Counted from the stretch's first letter, positions 15,266 through 23,749 are shown. The stretch: DNA of 64,000 nucleotides from Aeromicrobium sp. Root472D3 (GCF_001426485.1 NZ_LMET01000001.1:2425490-2489489), one strand, 5' to 3'. Notes: generated by a model from the sequence alone, not told the origin. Made by a program: numbers and translations.

Positions 15266-15691
15266 ATGCCCACCCACGACCACGAGCACCGCACCACGAT
15301 CCGCGAGATCGCGCACCAGGAGTGCCTCGAGCTGCTGACCACCACGACCGTCGGCCGCGTCGCGTTCGTCGGACCGGACGGCGTCGAGCTCGTGCCGGTG
15401 AACTTCGCCCTGATCGGCGGTGTCGTCTACTTCCGCACGCTCCCCGACGGGTTCCTCGCCCAGCTGGCGCGCCGCACCCGGGTCGCCTTCGGGGTCGACC
15501 ACCACGACGACACCTACCGGGACGGGTGGAACGTCACGGTCAAGGGCACCGCCTCGCAGGTCGAGGACCGCGCCACGATCAACCTCGTGCTCGGGCACGG
15601 CCGCCTCCGCCCGTGGGCCGGCGGGGTCCGCCCGATGGTCGTCAGGGTCGAGATCGACTCGATCGCCGGACGCCGCGTCTCAGGTCACTGA
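15266..15691 (+). CDS. Pyridoxamine 5'-phosphate oxidase-fold protein
   Basis: 141 residues with the split-barrel FMN/F420-binding pattern: ECLELLTTTTVGRVAFV, then VPVNFALIGGVVYFRT, VAFGVDHHDD and WNVTVKGTA. Such proteins are frequent members of actinobacterial DosR-type regulons; some bind FMN, heme or F420 and the substrate is usually unknown. ATG 15266 has GAGAGG about 7 bases upstream. The 3-prime end overlaps the converging flavodoxin gene by about 50 bases, implying antisense interplay or very compact packing. Confidence 0.85.
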   Translation: MPTHDHEHRTTIREIAHQECLELLTTTTVGRVAFVGPDGVELVPVNFALIGGVVYFRTLPDGFLAQLARRTRVAFGVDHHDDTYRDGWNVTVKGTASQVEDRATINLVLGHGRLRPWAGGVRPMVVRVEIDSIAGRRVSGH

Positions 15692-16187
15692 CGACCAGCT
15701 CGCGGGCGATGTGCTCGGTCCAGGCGTCGACGACCCGCCAGTCGCGACGGTCGCCCGACACCGCCCGCGCGACCGTGGCGACGAGCCGCCCGGCGACCGA
15801 CCGCCGCGGCTGCCCGAGCGCGCCGCCGAAGACCATGTGGCCGCAGGCCTCGCCGCGACGGGCCATCGCATCGGCCGAGACGACCTGCTCGTTCTCGCAC
15901 TCGACCTCCGACACCGGCCCGGTGCTGAACAGCCACAACCGGGCGGGCGGGTCCTGGCGCACGTACTCCAGTGCCTTCGCGGCCGGACGCATCCAGTGAC
16001 CGTCGAGCACGGTGCTGCCGAGGACGACGGCATCGGCGCCGTCGAGCACGCGGAGGTCGGCGAGCCCGACCCGCTCGACCCGCTCGGTCCCGGGGAGCAG
16101 GACGTGGAGGTGATCGGCGACCCGGTCCGCGATGTCGCCGGCGGTGCCCCCGGAGCAGCTCGCGGCAGCCACCAGCACGCGCCGCAC
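15642..16187 (-). CDS. Flavodoxin-domain protein (HemG-like)
   Basis: 181 residues. Flavodoxin fold with phosphate loop ASCSGGTAGDIA, DAVVLGSTVLDGHWM and LWLFSTGPVS, the arrangement of menaquinone-dependent protoporphyrinogen dehydrogenase-like flavodoxins. It aligns residue for residue with the flavodoxin at 44414-44923; on that basis the GTG at 16187 (VRRVLVAAAS) is preferred to the GTG at 16217, which is 6 bases after the Usp stop. Neither has a clear ribosome site. Probably co-transcribed with the Usp upstream. It converges with, and overlaps, the PNPOx-fold gene. A role in low-potential electron transfer under hypoxia is inferred. Confidence 0.8.
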   Translation of the reverse strand: MRRVLVAAASCSGGTAGDIADRVADHLHVLLPGTERVERVGLADLRVLDGADAVVLGSTVLDGHWMRPAAKALEYVRQDPPARLWLFSTGPVSEVECENEQVVSADAMARRGEACGHMVFGGALGQPRRSVAGRLVATVARAVSGDRRDWRVVDAWTEHIARELVVSDLRRGVRRSSRSRP

Positions 16188-16223
16188 GACGACGGGGCAC
16201 GCCTGCTCCTCACGCACGGCCGG

Positions 16224-17072
16224 TCACCGGCCGTCGTAGTCGGCCGGGACGACCGCCACGGGGCACTGGGCGACGGCCAGCACCCGCGAGGCCAGCGGCC
16301 GGGACACCCCGAGGCGCAGCGTGTGGTGAGGACGACCCACGACGACGAGCTCGGCCGCGCGGGTCGCGCGAGCCACCGCGGTCGCGGGGTCGTCGTGCAC
16401 CGCGCCCTCGAGCACCATCACGTCGGGGCGTCTCGTCCGCCACGCCGCGACCGCCGCGGAGACATCGGCGCGCGCGGCCTCGGCGTCGCTGGCGAGCGTC
16501 CCGGGCGGCGTCGCGTGCAGCACGTGGAGCAGGCAGTCGCGCGCGCCGGCCTCCTCGAACGCCAGCCGCAGGGGGCCGGCCGCCGACGTCTCCCCGTCGA
16601 GCGCGACGACGACCTCGCCGTCCGGCCCGGTGGGGAACTCGAGCTCCGGCACGACCACGACGGGGCACGGCGCACGCATCGCCAACCGCCCCGCGACCCT
16701 GGTGCGCAGGATCCGCTCGTACCACGGCACGTCGTCGGCGCCGACCACCACGAGGCGCGCCCCGCGCGCCTCGCGGTCGAGCGCGTCGATGGGCGCCTGC
16801 TCGGTCAGGACGAACTCGGTGTCGAGCCCGGGGTGGGTCTGGTCGAGCGCGCGACGCGCGTCCGCCAGCACCTCCCTGCCCGCGGCGACCTCCCGGTCGA
16901 GCATCGCCCTCTCGGCGCCGAGGTAGAACTCGGCGGACTGCGCACCGGTGCCCACCGCGTGCACGACCCGCAGCCCCGCCCCGGTCGAGCGGGCCTCGTC
17001 GGCGGCGAACGCGACGGCGCTGGGCTGCTTGTCGGCGATCGCGACGACGACGGGTCTCGGCCTGGTGCTCAT
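16224..17072 (-). CDS. Universal stress protein, tandem domain
   Basis: 282 residues, two Usp domains (about 1-140 and 145-282). Domain 1 carries VVVGADDVPWYERILRTRVA then CPVVVVPE; domain 2 begins VVVALDGETSAAGPLRLAFEEA and ends CPVAVVPADY. This ADKQPSAVAF subfamily recurs at 36720, 41185 and 45396. ATG 17072 with AGGAGG 5 bases upstream fixes the start. Divergent from the sensor kinase across a 176-bp gap holding a near-perfect DevR-type box. The flavodoxin follows it. Confidence 0.88.
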   Translation of the reverse strand: MSTRPRPVVVAIADKQPSAVAFAADEARSTGAGLRVVHAVGTGAQSAEFYLGAERAMLDREVAAGREVLADARRALDQTHPGLDTEFVLTEQAPIDALDREARGARLVVVGADDVPWYERILRTRVAGRLAMRAPCPVVVVPELEFPTGPDGEVVVALDGETSAAGPLRLAFEEAGARDCLLHVLHATPPGTLASDAEAARADVSAAVAAWRTRRPDVMVLEGAVHDDPATAVARATRAAELVVVGRPHHTLRLGVSRPLASRVLAVAQCPVAVVPADYDGR

Positions 17073-17149
17073 GTGCCCTCCTGGATGCTCACGGTCCAGC
17101 ATCCGTCCGGACCGTCGCCGGCCTCCACGGACTCGCGACCACGGCTCGA

Positions 17150-17163
17150 GGGACGAAGGTCCG
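17150..17163. promoter_or_regulatory. DevR-type box between Usp and sensor kinase genes
   Basis: GGGACGAAGGTCCG, one mismatch from GGGAC-N4-GTCCC, 78 bp from the Usp start and 86 bp from the kinase start. A weaker copy, GCACCTTCGGACCC, lies at 17224-17237, unusually close to the kinase start codon. Confidence 0.6.
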
Positions 17164-17248
17164 CAGACGACCCCCTCGAGATGGCCGGCTGGCCCTCGGC
17201 CGCGCGTAGTCTGACGCTCGACAGCACCTTCGGACCCCTGGGAGCGAC

Positions 17249-18937
17249 ATGAGCCATGACCAGTCCGAGATGGGCGGGCCGACCCTCGAGTTCGAGGCGC
17301 TCCTGCGTCACTTCGTCGAGCGCGCCGAGACGCTGATGGGCTCGCAGGCCCGCATGCGCGACCTGATCAGGGTCAACAACGACCTGACGAGCAACCTCGA
17401 CCTGCCCACCGTGCTGCGCCGCATCGTCGAGATCGGCCTCGAGCTGATCCAGGCGCGGTACGGCGCCATGGGGGTGATCGGCGACGAGCGGCGGCTCGAG
17501 CAGTTCATCCACGTCGGGATGGACGACGAGACCGTCTCGCAGATCGCCCACCTGCCCGAGGGGCGCGGACTCCTCGGGGCGCTGATCGACGACCCGCGCC
17601 CGGTCCGCCTCGCGTCCATCGCGGCCGACGACCGGTCGAGCGGCTTCCCCGCACACCACCCGCCGATGGAGAGCTTCATCGGCGTGCCCATCCGCGTCCG
17701 CGACCGCGTCTTCGGCAACCTCTACCTGACCGACAGCCGCAACGGCCGCTTCTCCGCCGACGACGAGGAGCTCGCCCAGGCCCTCGCGGGCACCGCCGGC
17801 ATCGCGATCGAGAACGCGCGGCTGTTCGAGGACTCGGAGTACCGCGCGCGCTGGTCGACCGCGCTCGTCGAGGTCTCACGCCGCCTGATGTCCGCCGACG
17901 AGGGGGACGAGCTCGACGTGCTGGTCGAGCGCCTGCGTCACCTCGCCCAGGCCGACCTGGTGAGCGTGGCCCTGGTTCCTGCCGACGACGAGGGCACGAT
18001 CGTCGTCGACCGCGCCGTCGGCCTGGGGGCCGACTCGCTCGTGAAGATGTCGTTCCCGGTCGGCGACACCGTCGCCGCCGAGCCGCTGCGGACCGGCGAG
18101 GCGGCGATCATCACGTCCCTGGCCGACCACGCGTCCCACGGCTTCGAGGAGCAGTCGATGCTGGGCAACGCCATGATCATCCCGTTCACCACCGGCGCCC
18201 GGACCATCGGCATCCTCTGCGTGGCGCGCGCCCAGGACCGCCCGCCGTTCGCGCCTCGGGACGTCGACATGGGCGTGTCGTTCGCGGGCCACGTCAGCCT
18301 CGCGCTCGACCGCACCGAGGTGAGGGTGACCCGCCGCCGCATGGCCCTGCTCGAGGACCGGTCGCGCATCGCCCGCGACCTGCACGACCACGTCATCCAG
18401 AGACTCTTCGCCACGGGCCTCAACCTGCAGGCCACGGCCGTGGGCGCCGATCCCGAGACCGCCGCGAAGATCATGGCCCAGATCGGCGAGATCGATGCCG
18501 CGATCACGCAGATCCGGCAGAGCATCTTCGCGATCCGCCGCGACCCGGACACGACGTCGTCGAGCCTGCGCGCACGGATCCTCGAGATCGTCGACCGCTC
18601 CGACGGGCAGCTGCCTCACCGCCCGCGCGTCACGTTCCTCGGCCCCGTCGACCTGCTCGCCGACGCGGGACTGACCGACGACGTGTCGGCAGCGCTGACC
18701 GAGGCGCTCGCCAACACGGTGCGTCACGCCAGGGCGACACGCGTCGACATCACGGTCTCGGCGGTGGCCGGGCAGGTCACGATCGAGGTCGTCGACGACG
18801 GGATCGGCATCGGCGACGTCGACGCGCTCAGCGGGCTCGCGAACCTGCGCGACCGCGCGGCGGCGCGGGGCGGCACGTTCGAGGCCCTGCCGGCCGCATC
18901 CGGCGGCACGCGGGTCTCGTGGTCCGTGCCCGTGTGA
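17249..18937 (+). CDS. devS: DevS/DosT-like GAF-GAF sensor histidine kinase
   Basis: 562 residues, close to mycobacterial DevS (about 578). GAF1 spans about 50-195, GAF2 about 215-355, then a HisKA_3 dimerisation domain with phospho-acceptor His near residue 379 (RSRIARDLHDHVIQRLF) and a HATPase_c domain (ALTEALANTVRHA, DDGIGIGD, GLANLRDRA). GAF1 contains GFPAHHPPMESFIGVPIRV, equivalent to the DevS segment that supplies the proximal heme histidine, so heme-based O2/NO/CO or redox sensing is plausible. No membrane segments, hence cytoplasmic. It converges on the DevR-like gene, 6 bases apart. The symbol is by family resemblance. Confidence 0.92.
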   Translation: MSHDQSEMGGPTLEFEALLRHFVERAETLMGSQARMRDLIRVNNDLTSNLDLPTVLRRIVEIGLELIQARYGAMGVIGDERRLEQFIHVGMDDETVSQIAHLPEGRGLLGALIDDPRPVRLASIAADDRSSGFPAHHPPMESFIGVPIRVRDRVFGNLYLTDSRNGRFSADDEELAQALAGTAGIAIENARLFEDSEYRARWSTALVEVSRRLMSADEGDELDVLVERLRHLAQADLVSVALVPADDEGTIVVDRAVGLGADSLVKMSFPVGDTVAAEPLRTGEAAIITSLADHASHGFEEQSMLGNAMIIPFTTGARTIGILCVARAQDRPPFAPRDVDMGVSFAGHVSLALDRTEVRVTRRRMALLEDRSRIARDLHDHVIQRLFATGLNLQATAVGADPETAAKIMAQIGEIDAAITQIRQSIFAIRRDPDTTSSSLRARILEIVDRSDGQLPHRPRVTFLGPVDLLADAGLTDDVSAALTEALANTVRHARATRVDITVSAVAGQVTIEVVDDGIGIGDVDALSGLANLRDRAAARGGTFEALPAASGGTRVSWSVPV

Positions 18938-18943
18938 CGGGCC

Positions 18944-19585
18944 TCAGGGGCTGTCCAGCAGACGACTGGCGAGCACGGCCGCTTGGGTGCGACGCTCCAG
19001 GCCCAGCTTGGCCAGCACGTTCGACATGTAGTTCTTGACCGTCTTCTCCGCCAGGAACAGACGGTCGCCGATCTGCCGGTTGGTCAGGCCCTCGGCGACC
19101 AGCTCGAGGATCCTCCGCTCCTGGGCCGTCAGAGACCGCAGCTCGTCCGGCTCGCCCGGCTCGCCCTCGCGGAGCCTCTCCATGACCTTGGCCGTCACGC
19201 TCGGATCGAGCAGGGATCCGCCCGCGGCCACGTGGCGGACGGCGGCGACGAGGTCCTGCCCCGTGACCTGCTTGAGGACGTACCCGGCCGCTCCGGCCAT
19301 GATCGACGCGAACAGGGCCTCGTCGTCGTCGAACGACGTCAGGATGATCGCCTTGGTGGCGGGGTGGGTCGAGCGGATCTGCCGGCACACCTCGATGCCG
19401 CTCCCGTCCGGCAGGCGCGCGTCGAGGATCGCGACGTCGGGTCTCAGCGCGGGGACCCGCGCCAGTGCCGCGGCCGCGGTGCCGACGTCGCCGACCACCT
19501 CGATGTCCCCGCTGCTCTCGAGCAGGTGCTTCAACCCGGCCCGCACGACCTCGTGGTCGTCGAGAAGGAACACGCGTACCGTCAT
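18944..19585 (-). CDS. devR: DevR/DosR-like NarL-family response regulator 1
   Basis: 213 residues. Receiver domain with acidic pair Asp9-Asp10, phospho-acceptor Asp55 (AILDARLPDG) and a lysine in GYVLKQ near residue 105; LuxR-type helix-turn-helix from about 145 (LTAQERRILELVAEGLTN, FLAEKTVKNYMSNVLAKLG, ERRTQAAV), very close to mycobacterial DevR. ATG 19585 has a GGAGG ribosome site. It lies tail to tail with the DevS-like kinase and is the likely partner. It is about as similar to the second regulator at 40447-41085 as recent paralogues would be. Its own promoter region holds a near-perfect box, so autoregulation is likely. Confidence 0.93.
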   Translation of the reverse strand: MTVRVFLLDDHEVVRAGLKHLLESSGDIEVVGDVGTAAAALARVPALRPDVAILDARLPDGSGIEVCRQIRSTHPATKAIILTSFDDDEALFASIMAGAAGYVLKQVTGQDLVAAVRHVAAGGSLLDPSVTAKVMERLREGEPGEPDELRSLTAQERRILELVAEGLTNRQIGDRLFLAEKTVKNYMSNVLAKLGLERRTQAAVLASRLLDSP

Positions 19586-19662
19586 CGATCCTCCTTGGAC
19601 GGCGTCGCGGGGGTCGACGCCGGCAGAGCGTTCATCCTGAGGTCCCTCCGGCCGGTGCAGAA

Positions 19663-19676
19663 GGGTCGAAGGTCCC
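19663..19676. promoter_or_regulatory. DevR-type box between devR-like and Usp genes
   Basis: GGGTCGAAGGTCCC, one mismatch from GGGAC-N4-GTCCC, 78 bp upstream of the response regulator start and 85 bp upstream of the divergent Usp start. Confidence 0.6.
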
Positions 19677-19760
19677 TTGCCGACGGGGAGACCGACCCTC
19701 CTCCACGGCCACTCCCTCGCCCACGCTCGGGGCAGGGGCCGACGACCACGGAGGCGACCG

Positions 19761-20276
19761 ATGACGGCACTGGCACGCGTCGTGGTGGGCGTCGACGGCA
19801 GCGAGTCGTCGGCCGACGCCCTCGAGCTGGCCCTGCGCGAGGCGCACCTGCGGGAGACCCACGTCCTCGCCGTGACGTGCTGGCCCCTGGCCGTCCACCA
19901 CGACGGTTCCCTCACGACGCTCTGCGCGACGCGCGGGCAGGCGATCGAGCTGCTGGAGGACGTCATCGTGACGGTCCGGCTCCGGCACCGACACCCGGCC
20001 CTCGTCCTGCGCCAGGTCGACGACGACGAGCCGGGCAGGGCCCTGGTGAAGGCCTCGCGAGGAGCCGAGCTCGTGGTGCTGGGCGCGTCGCGCCGCGACG
20101 GACCGACCGTCCGCCACTGCCTGGTGCATGCCGAGGCGCCCGTCGTCGTGGTCCCCCGGGCCGCCGGCACGGACCGTGCTCCCGAGGTTCCGGACGTCCG
20201 GGGTCGTGTGCGTCCGCCGGGGCTGGGTACTCCTCCGTGGTCCAGGGGCGAGAGACGATCAAAGGAGCAGCCATGA
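19761..20276 (+). CDS. Universal stress protein, single domain with basic tail
   Basis: 171 residues. Usp domain RVVVGVDGSESSADALELAL ... LVVLGASRRDG ... APVVVVPRA, followed by a ~30-residue Arg/Pro-rich tail without a recognisable motif. Paralogue of the Usp at 14691-15161. GGAGG lies 6 bases before ATG 19761. The stop overlaps the start of the alcohol dehydrogenase gene as ATGA, so the tail may be an extension through the next gene's ribosome site. Two-gene operon under the box at 19663. Confidence 0.85.
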   Translation: MTALARVVVGVDGSESSADALELALREAHLRETHVLAVTCWPLAVHHDGSLTTLCATRGQAIELLEDVIVTVRLRHRHPALVLRQVDDDEPGRALVKASRGAELVVLGASRRDGPTVRHCLVHAEAPVVVVPRAAGTDRAPEVPDVRGRVRPPGLGTPPWSRGERRSKEQP

Positions 20277-21409
20277 AGGCGCTGGTGTACCGCGGACCGC
20301 ACGACGTCCGTGTCGAGGACGTCGACGACGCGACGATCGAGGACCCGACCGATGCGATCATCCGCATCACGACGACCAACATCTGCGGGTCAGACCTGCA
20401 CATGTACGAGGGCCGCACGGCGGTCGAGGAGGGCACGGTGCTCGGGCACGAGAACACCGGTGTCATCGAGGAGGTCGGCAGCGCGGTCGGCCGCTTCAAG
20501 GCCGGTGACCGGGTGTCCGTGCCGTTCAACATCGGCTGCGGCACCTGCAAGAACTGCCAGACGGGCTGGAGCTCGTTCTGCACCCGCATGAACCCGATCG
20601 AGGGCATGGACGGTGCGGCCTACGGCTACGCCAACATGGGCCCCTACCGCGGCGGGCAGGCCGAGTACCTGCGCGTCCCGCTCGCCGACTTCAACCTGCT
20701 CGCGCTGCCGCAGGGCACCGAGCACGAGAACGACTTCACGATGCTGTCGGACGTGTTCCCGACCGGGTGGCACGGCGTCGAGCTGTCGGGCATGAAGGCC
20801 GGCGAGACCGTCGCGGTGTTCGGCGGTGGGCCCGTCGGACTGATGGCCGCGCACGCCGCGATGATCAAGGGCGCCAGCCAGGTGTTCGTCGTCGACCAGC
20901 AGGCCGACCGGCTGAGGCTCGCCGAGCAGATCGGCGCGACGCCGATCGACTTCAGCGCCGGTGACCCGGCCGACCAGATCATCGAGGCGACGCACGGCGC
21001 CGGCACCGACCGTGGCGTCGAGGCCGTGGGCTACCAGGCGCACGACCACCAGGGCGACGAGCACCCCGAGCTCGTGCTGGACAACCTGGTCAAGACCGTC
21101 CGCACGACCGGCGGCATCGGCGTCGTGGGCGTGTACGTGCCGGAGGACCCGGACGCCGCCGACGAGGGCGCCAAGGAGGGTCGCATCGGCTTCGACTACG
21201 GCACCTTCTTCACGAAGGGCCAGAGCATGGGCACGGGCCAGGCGCCGGTCAAGCGCTACAACCGTGAGCTGCGCGACCTGATCGTCGCCGGGCGCGCGAC
21301 GCCGGGCTGGATCGTGTCGCACGAGCTCTCGCTCGGCGAGGCCGCCGACGGGTACGACCACTTCGACAAGCGCGAGGACGGCTGGACCAAGGTGCTGCTC
21401 CACCCGTGA
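20273..21409 (+). CDS. Zinc-dependent alcohol dehydrogenase, glutathione-independent formaldehyde dehydrogenase-like
   Basis: 378 residues, medium-chain dehydrogenase/reductase. Catalytic zinc: Cys in ICGSDLHMYEG and GHENTG; structural zinc: the C-x2-C-x2-C-x7-C cluster in GCGTCKNCQTGWSSFC; NAD motif VFGGGPVGLMAA. The insert and the DVFPTGWHGVELSGM stretch match the FdhA-like branch, which oxidises formaldehyde or other aldehydes/alcohols with NAD. ATG 20273 follows AAAGGAG and overlaps the Usp stop. Probable role: aldehyde disposal or NAD recycling in stress. Substrate not certain. Confidence 0.87.
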   Translation: MKALVYRGPHDVRVEDVDDATIEDPTDAIIRITTTNICGSDLHMYEGRTAVEEGTVLGHENTGVIEEVGSAVGRFKAGDRVSVPFNIGCGTCKNCQTGWSSFCTRMNPIEGMDGAAYGYANMGPYRGGQAEYLRVPLADFNLLALPQGTEHENDFTMLSDVFPTGWHGVELSGMKAGETVAVFGGGPVGLMAAHAAMIKGASQVFVVDQQADRLRLAEQIGATPIDFSAGDPADQIIEATHGAGTDRGVEAVGYQAHDHQGDEHPELVLDNLVKTVRTTGGIGVVGVYVPEDPDAADEGAKEGRIGFDYGTFFTKGQSMGTGQAPVKRYNRELRDLIVAGRATPGWIVSHELSLGEAADGYDHFDKREDGWTKVLLHP

Positions 21410-21435
21410 TCACCGGGTGGCGCAGGACGGTCGGA

Positions 21436-21474
21436 CCGCACAGGTGCGGCCGGCCGGCCTGCGCCCGCGGCCGG
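21436..21474. terminator. GC-rich double hairpin between convergent genes
   Basis: CCGCA-CAGG-TGCGG (21436-21449), then CCGGCC / GGCCGG with a 9-base loop (21454-21474), in the gap between the alcohol dehydrogenase stop and the converging MFS-ArsR stop. No U-tract. Confidence 0.4.
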
Positions 21475-23022
21475 TCAGGCGTGGGGACGCTCGCCGCTGA
21501 CGACGTGGTCGGCGTGGTTCAGTCCCTCGCGGACGAGTCGCTCGACGTGCCCGCCACGCAGCGAGTACAGGGCCGTCCGCCCCTCGCGCAGGACGTCGAC
21601 GACGCCGGCCCGGCGCAGCTTGGCCAGGTGCTGGCTGACCGACGTGCGGGACGCGTCGACGGCCTCGACGAGGGCCGTGACGGTCTGCGGCCCCTCCGTC
21701 ATCAGCCACAGCAGCTCGAGGCGGGTCGGCTCGCCGAGCATCGCGAAGATCTCCGAGCCGTGCGCCAGTCGCGTGGCGTCGGGGCGCGCGGGGTGGTCGA
21801 GACTGGCGTCCTCGGACGGTTCGGGCGATGACCAGGTCATGGCAGCGACGGTAGCGGCCAGCGCGGCCACCACGGCGAGCGCCGCCGTCGCGGCGGGGAC
21901 CCCGGCGGCGCGACCGACCCATCCGGCCACGGGGTAGGCGAACAGGTAGCAGGCGTGCGACAGCGAGAAGTGGGCCGCGAACGCCGCCGGCCGCTCGGCG
22001 TCCGAGGCGGCGGACGTGATGACCTGACCCGTCGGCGTCAGCACCGCCGAGCCTGCCGCGCCCAGGACGAACCAGACGACCAGCAGCGTCGGCCAGGTCG
22101 GCGAGGACGTCACGAGCACCGCCGCGCCCAGGGCGGCGGTGACGGCGATCGCGCCGCCCAGCATGACCTGCCGCTCCGAGCGGCGGCGCAGCACCCGCGG
22201 CAGCGCGAGCGCCACGACCATCGATCCGGCACCGAACACGCCGAACGCGACGGCCACCGAGTCGGCGCCGCCGCCCAGCGTCCCGCGCGTCACGACGACG
22301 GTGTTCACGAGCACCGTGGCGGTCGCACCCGCCGCGGCCAGGTCGAGGGCGACGACCGCACGCAACCGGGGTCGGCCCGCGAACAGGCGCACGCCCGCCG
22401 TCAGCCGGCGACGGAACGGCTCGGACCCCTCCACGGGTACCGCTCCCCCGCCCTGCCGCGAGCCCAGCACCAGCAGCGCCGAGCCCACGAAGCCGATCGC
22501 GGTGCCGACGAACAGGCCGTGGTACGAGACGACCAGCAGCGCGATGGCGGCCACGAGCGGGCTCAGCACGGCCTCGAGGTCGTAGGCGAGCCGCGAGAAC
22601 GACAGCGCCCGCGTGTAGTCGTCCTTGCGCGGCAGGACCGTCGGCAGCAACGCCTGGTAGGTCGGCGTGAACGTCGCCGAGGCGGCCTGCAGCACGAAGA
22701 TCAGCACGTACACCTGCCACACCTGGTCGACCCAGGGCAGCGTCGCGGCCACCAGGACCCGCACGACGTCCGAGCCGACCAGGACGACACGTGGCGCGAG
22801 CCCGGCCACGATCGCGGCCATGGCCGGGGCGACGCCCACGTACGCCACCATCTTGACCATCAGCGCCGTCGCGACCACGGCTCCGGCCGACCCCGGGGCG
22901 ATGTCGTACGCCAGCAGGCTCAAGGCGACCGTCAGCAGACCCGTCCCGAGCAGCGCCACGACCTGGGCACCGAGGAGACGGCGGTAGGGCGCGGAGCGCA
23001 GCGCGGACGAGGCAGTGGACAT
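21475..23022 (-). CDS. MFS transporter fused to C-terminal ArsR-type metal-sensor domain
   Basis: 515 residues. About residues 1-400 are a 12-TM MFS exporter (GAQVVALLGTGLLTVALSLL ... FTPTYQALLPTVL). Residues ~425-515 form an ArsR winged helix (EIFAMLGEPTRLELLWLM, RTSVSQHLAKLRRAGVV, GRTALYSLRGGHVERLV). The last helix has His with 11- and 14-residue spacing (GGHVERLVREGLNHADH), matching three of the four SmtB/CzrA alpha-5 zinc ligands; the Asp is Gly. Likely a metal or drug exporter whose own domain represses its promoter. The start at 23022 has no ribosome site and a CATATT just upstream, so the message may be leaderless. Confidence 0.85.
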   Translation of the reverse strand: MSTASSALRSAPYRRLLGAQVVALLGTGLLTVALSLLAYDIAPGSAGAVVATALMVKMVAYVGVAPAMAAIVAGLAPRVVLVGSDVVRVLVAATLPWVDQVWQVYVLIFVLQAASATFTPTYQALLPTVLPRKDDYTRALSFSRLAYDLEAVLSPLVAAIALLVVSYHGLFVGTAIGFVGSALLVLGSRQGGGAVPVEGSEPFRRRLTAGVRLFAGRPRLRAVVALDLAAAGATATVLVNTVVVTRGTLGGGADSVAVAFGVFGAGSMVVALALPRVLRRRSERQVMLGGAIAVTAALGAAVLVTSSPTWPTLLVVWFVLGAAGSAVLTPTGQVITSAASDAERPAAFAAHFSLSHACYLFAYPVAGWVGRAAGVPAATAALAVVAALAATVAAMTWSSPEPSEDASLDHPARPDATRLAHGSEIFAMLGEPTRLELLWLMTEGPQTVTALVEAVDASRTSVSQHLAKLRRAGVVDVLREGRTALYSLRGGHVERLVREGLNHADHVVSGERPHA

Positions 23023-23034
23023 GCCGACACAATA

Positions 23035-23052
23035 TGTGCACGTTCACGCACA
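23035..23052 (-). promoter_or_regulatory. Possible operator of the MFS-ArsR gene
   Basis: Inverted repeat TGTGC-acgttcac-GCACA centred about 20 bp upstream of the start codon and next to the AT-rich CATATT, the only AT-rich spot in the region. Position and symmetry suit an ArsR-type autorepressor. Confidence 0.4.
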
Positions 23053-23141
23053 CGTCGAGTCGAGGGGGCGCCGCCGTCGCGGGGACGTCTGGCACTGGTG
23101 GTCGCGGCGCCGCGCCGACACGATCGGGTCGTCGTCCCGAT

Positions 23142-23180
23142 TTGACCAGGATTTGACGCGGGCATGACCCGGCCATGAGG
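23142..23180 (+). promoter_or_regulatory. 11-bp direct-repeat array upstream of the DUF2231 gene
   Basis: TTGACC, TTGACG, ATGACC and ATGAGG start at 23142, 23153, 23164 and 23175, an exact 11-bp period as in OmpR/PhoB-family boxes. It lies about 90 bp upstream of the 23267 start. The same TTGAC core recurs near kup and kdp. Confidence 0.45.
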
Positions 23181-23266
23181 CGACGAGACCGAGACTCTCC
23201 AGGTGGCTGCCGTCACGCACGCGCTGCGCCACCACCTCCCCCGCTCCCACCTCCCGAAGGACGCCC

Positions 23267-23749
23267 ATGCCGAACGACTTCTACGGCCTCCCGCTGCACC
23301 CGCTGATCGTCCACGCGACGGTCGTGATCATCCCGCTGGCGGTCCTGACCGTGATCCTCGGCGCCGTGTGGCCGCGATTCCGCGCGTGGGCCGGGCCGCT
23401 CCCGGTCGGCCTCAGCCTGGTCGGCCTGGTCCTCGTCCCCCTGAGCACGTCGACCGGCGAGACGCTCGAGAAGCACGTCGAGCGGTCGGCCCTGCTGGAG
23501 AAGCACACGCAGATCGCCGAGGGGCTGCTCCCGTGGATGATCGCGCTGTTCGTGCTGTCGGCGGTCGGCTACGCGCTCCACTGGCGCAGCACCCGGGGCC
23601 ACTCCGTGACCCGGGCCGTCACGGTCGCTGTCTCGGTGCTGGCGATCGTCGCCGCCGTCGGGGCGTCCGTGCAGGTGGCCCGCATCGGGCACAGCGGGGC
23701 CAAGGCTGCCTGGGACGACACCGACATGAGCTCCTCGGCCCGTCCGTGA
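23267..23749 (+). CDS. DUF2231 membrane protein
   Basis: 160 residues with four hydrophobic segments (about 13-35, 42-62, 85-105, 112-135) and the family signature near the N-terminus (LPLHPLIVHATVVIIPLA). DUF2231 proteins are small bacterial inner-membrane proteins of unknown function, some predicted to carry heme or quinone through conserved His. ATG 23267 has AAGGA upstream. The stop overlaps the start of the VIT1-type transporter as GTGA, so the two are coupled. Confidence 0.85.
   Translation: MPNDFYGLPLHPLIVHATVVIIPLAVLTVILGAVWPRFRAWAGPLPVGLSLVGLVLVPLSTSTGETLEKHVERSALLEKHTQIAEGLLPWMIALFVLSAVGYALHWRSTRGHSVTRAVTVAVSVLAIVAAVGASVQVARIGHSGAKAAWDDTDMSSSARP

Noticed and set aside
15685..16200. 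Flavodoxin start at the GTG at 16200, which has a good GAGGAG
   Set aside because: It is out of frame with the flavodoxin motifs; translation from it gives an Arg/Ala-rich shadow protein.
23082..23095. DevR-type box GGGACGTCTGGCAC upstream of MFS-ArsR and DUF2231
   Set aside because: Right half matches poorly, and neither neighbour otherwise fits the regulon; kept out of the counted set.
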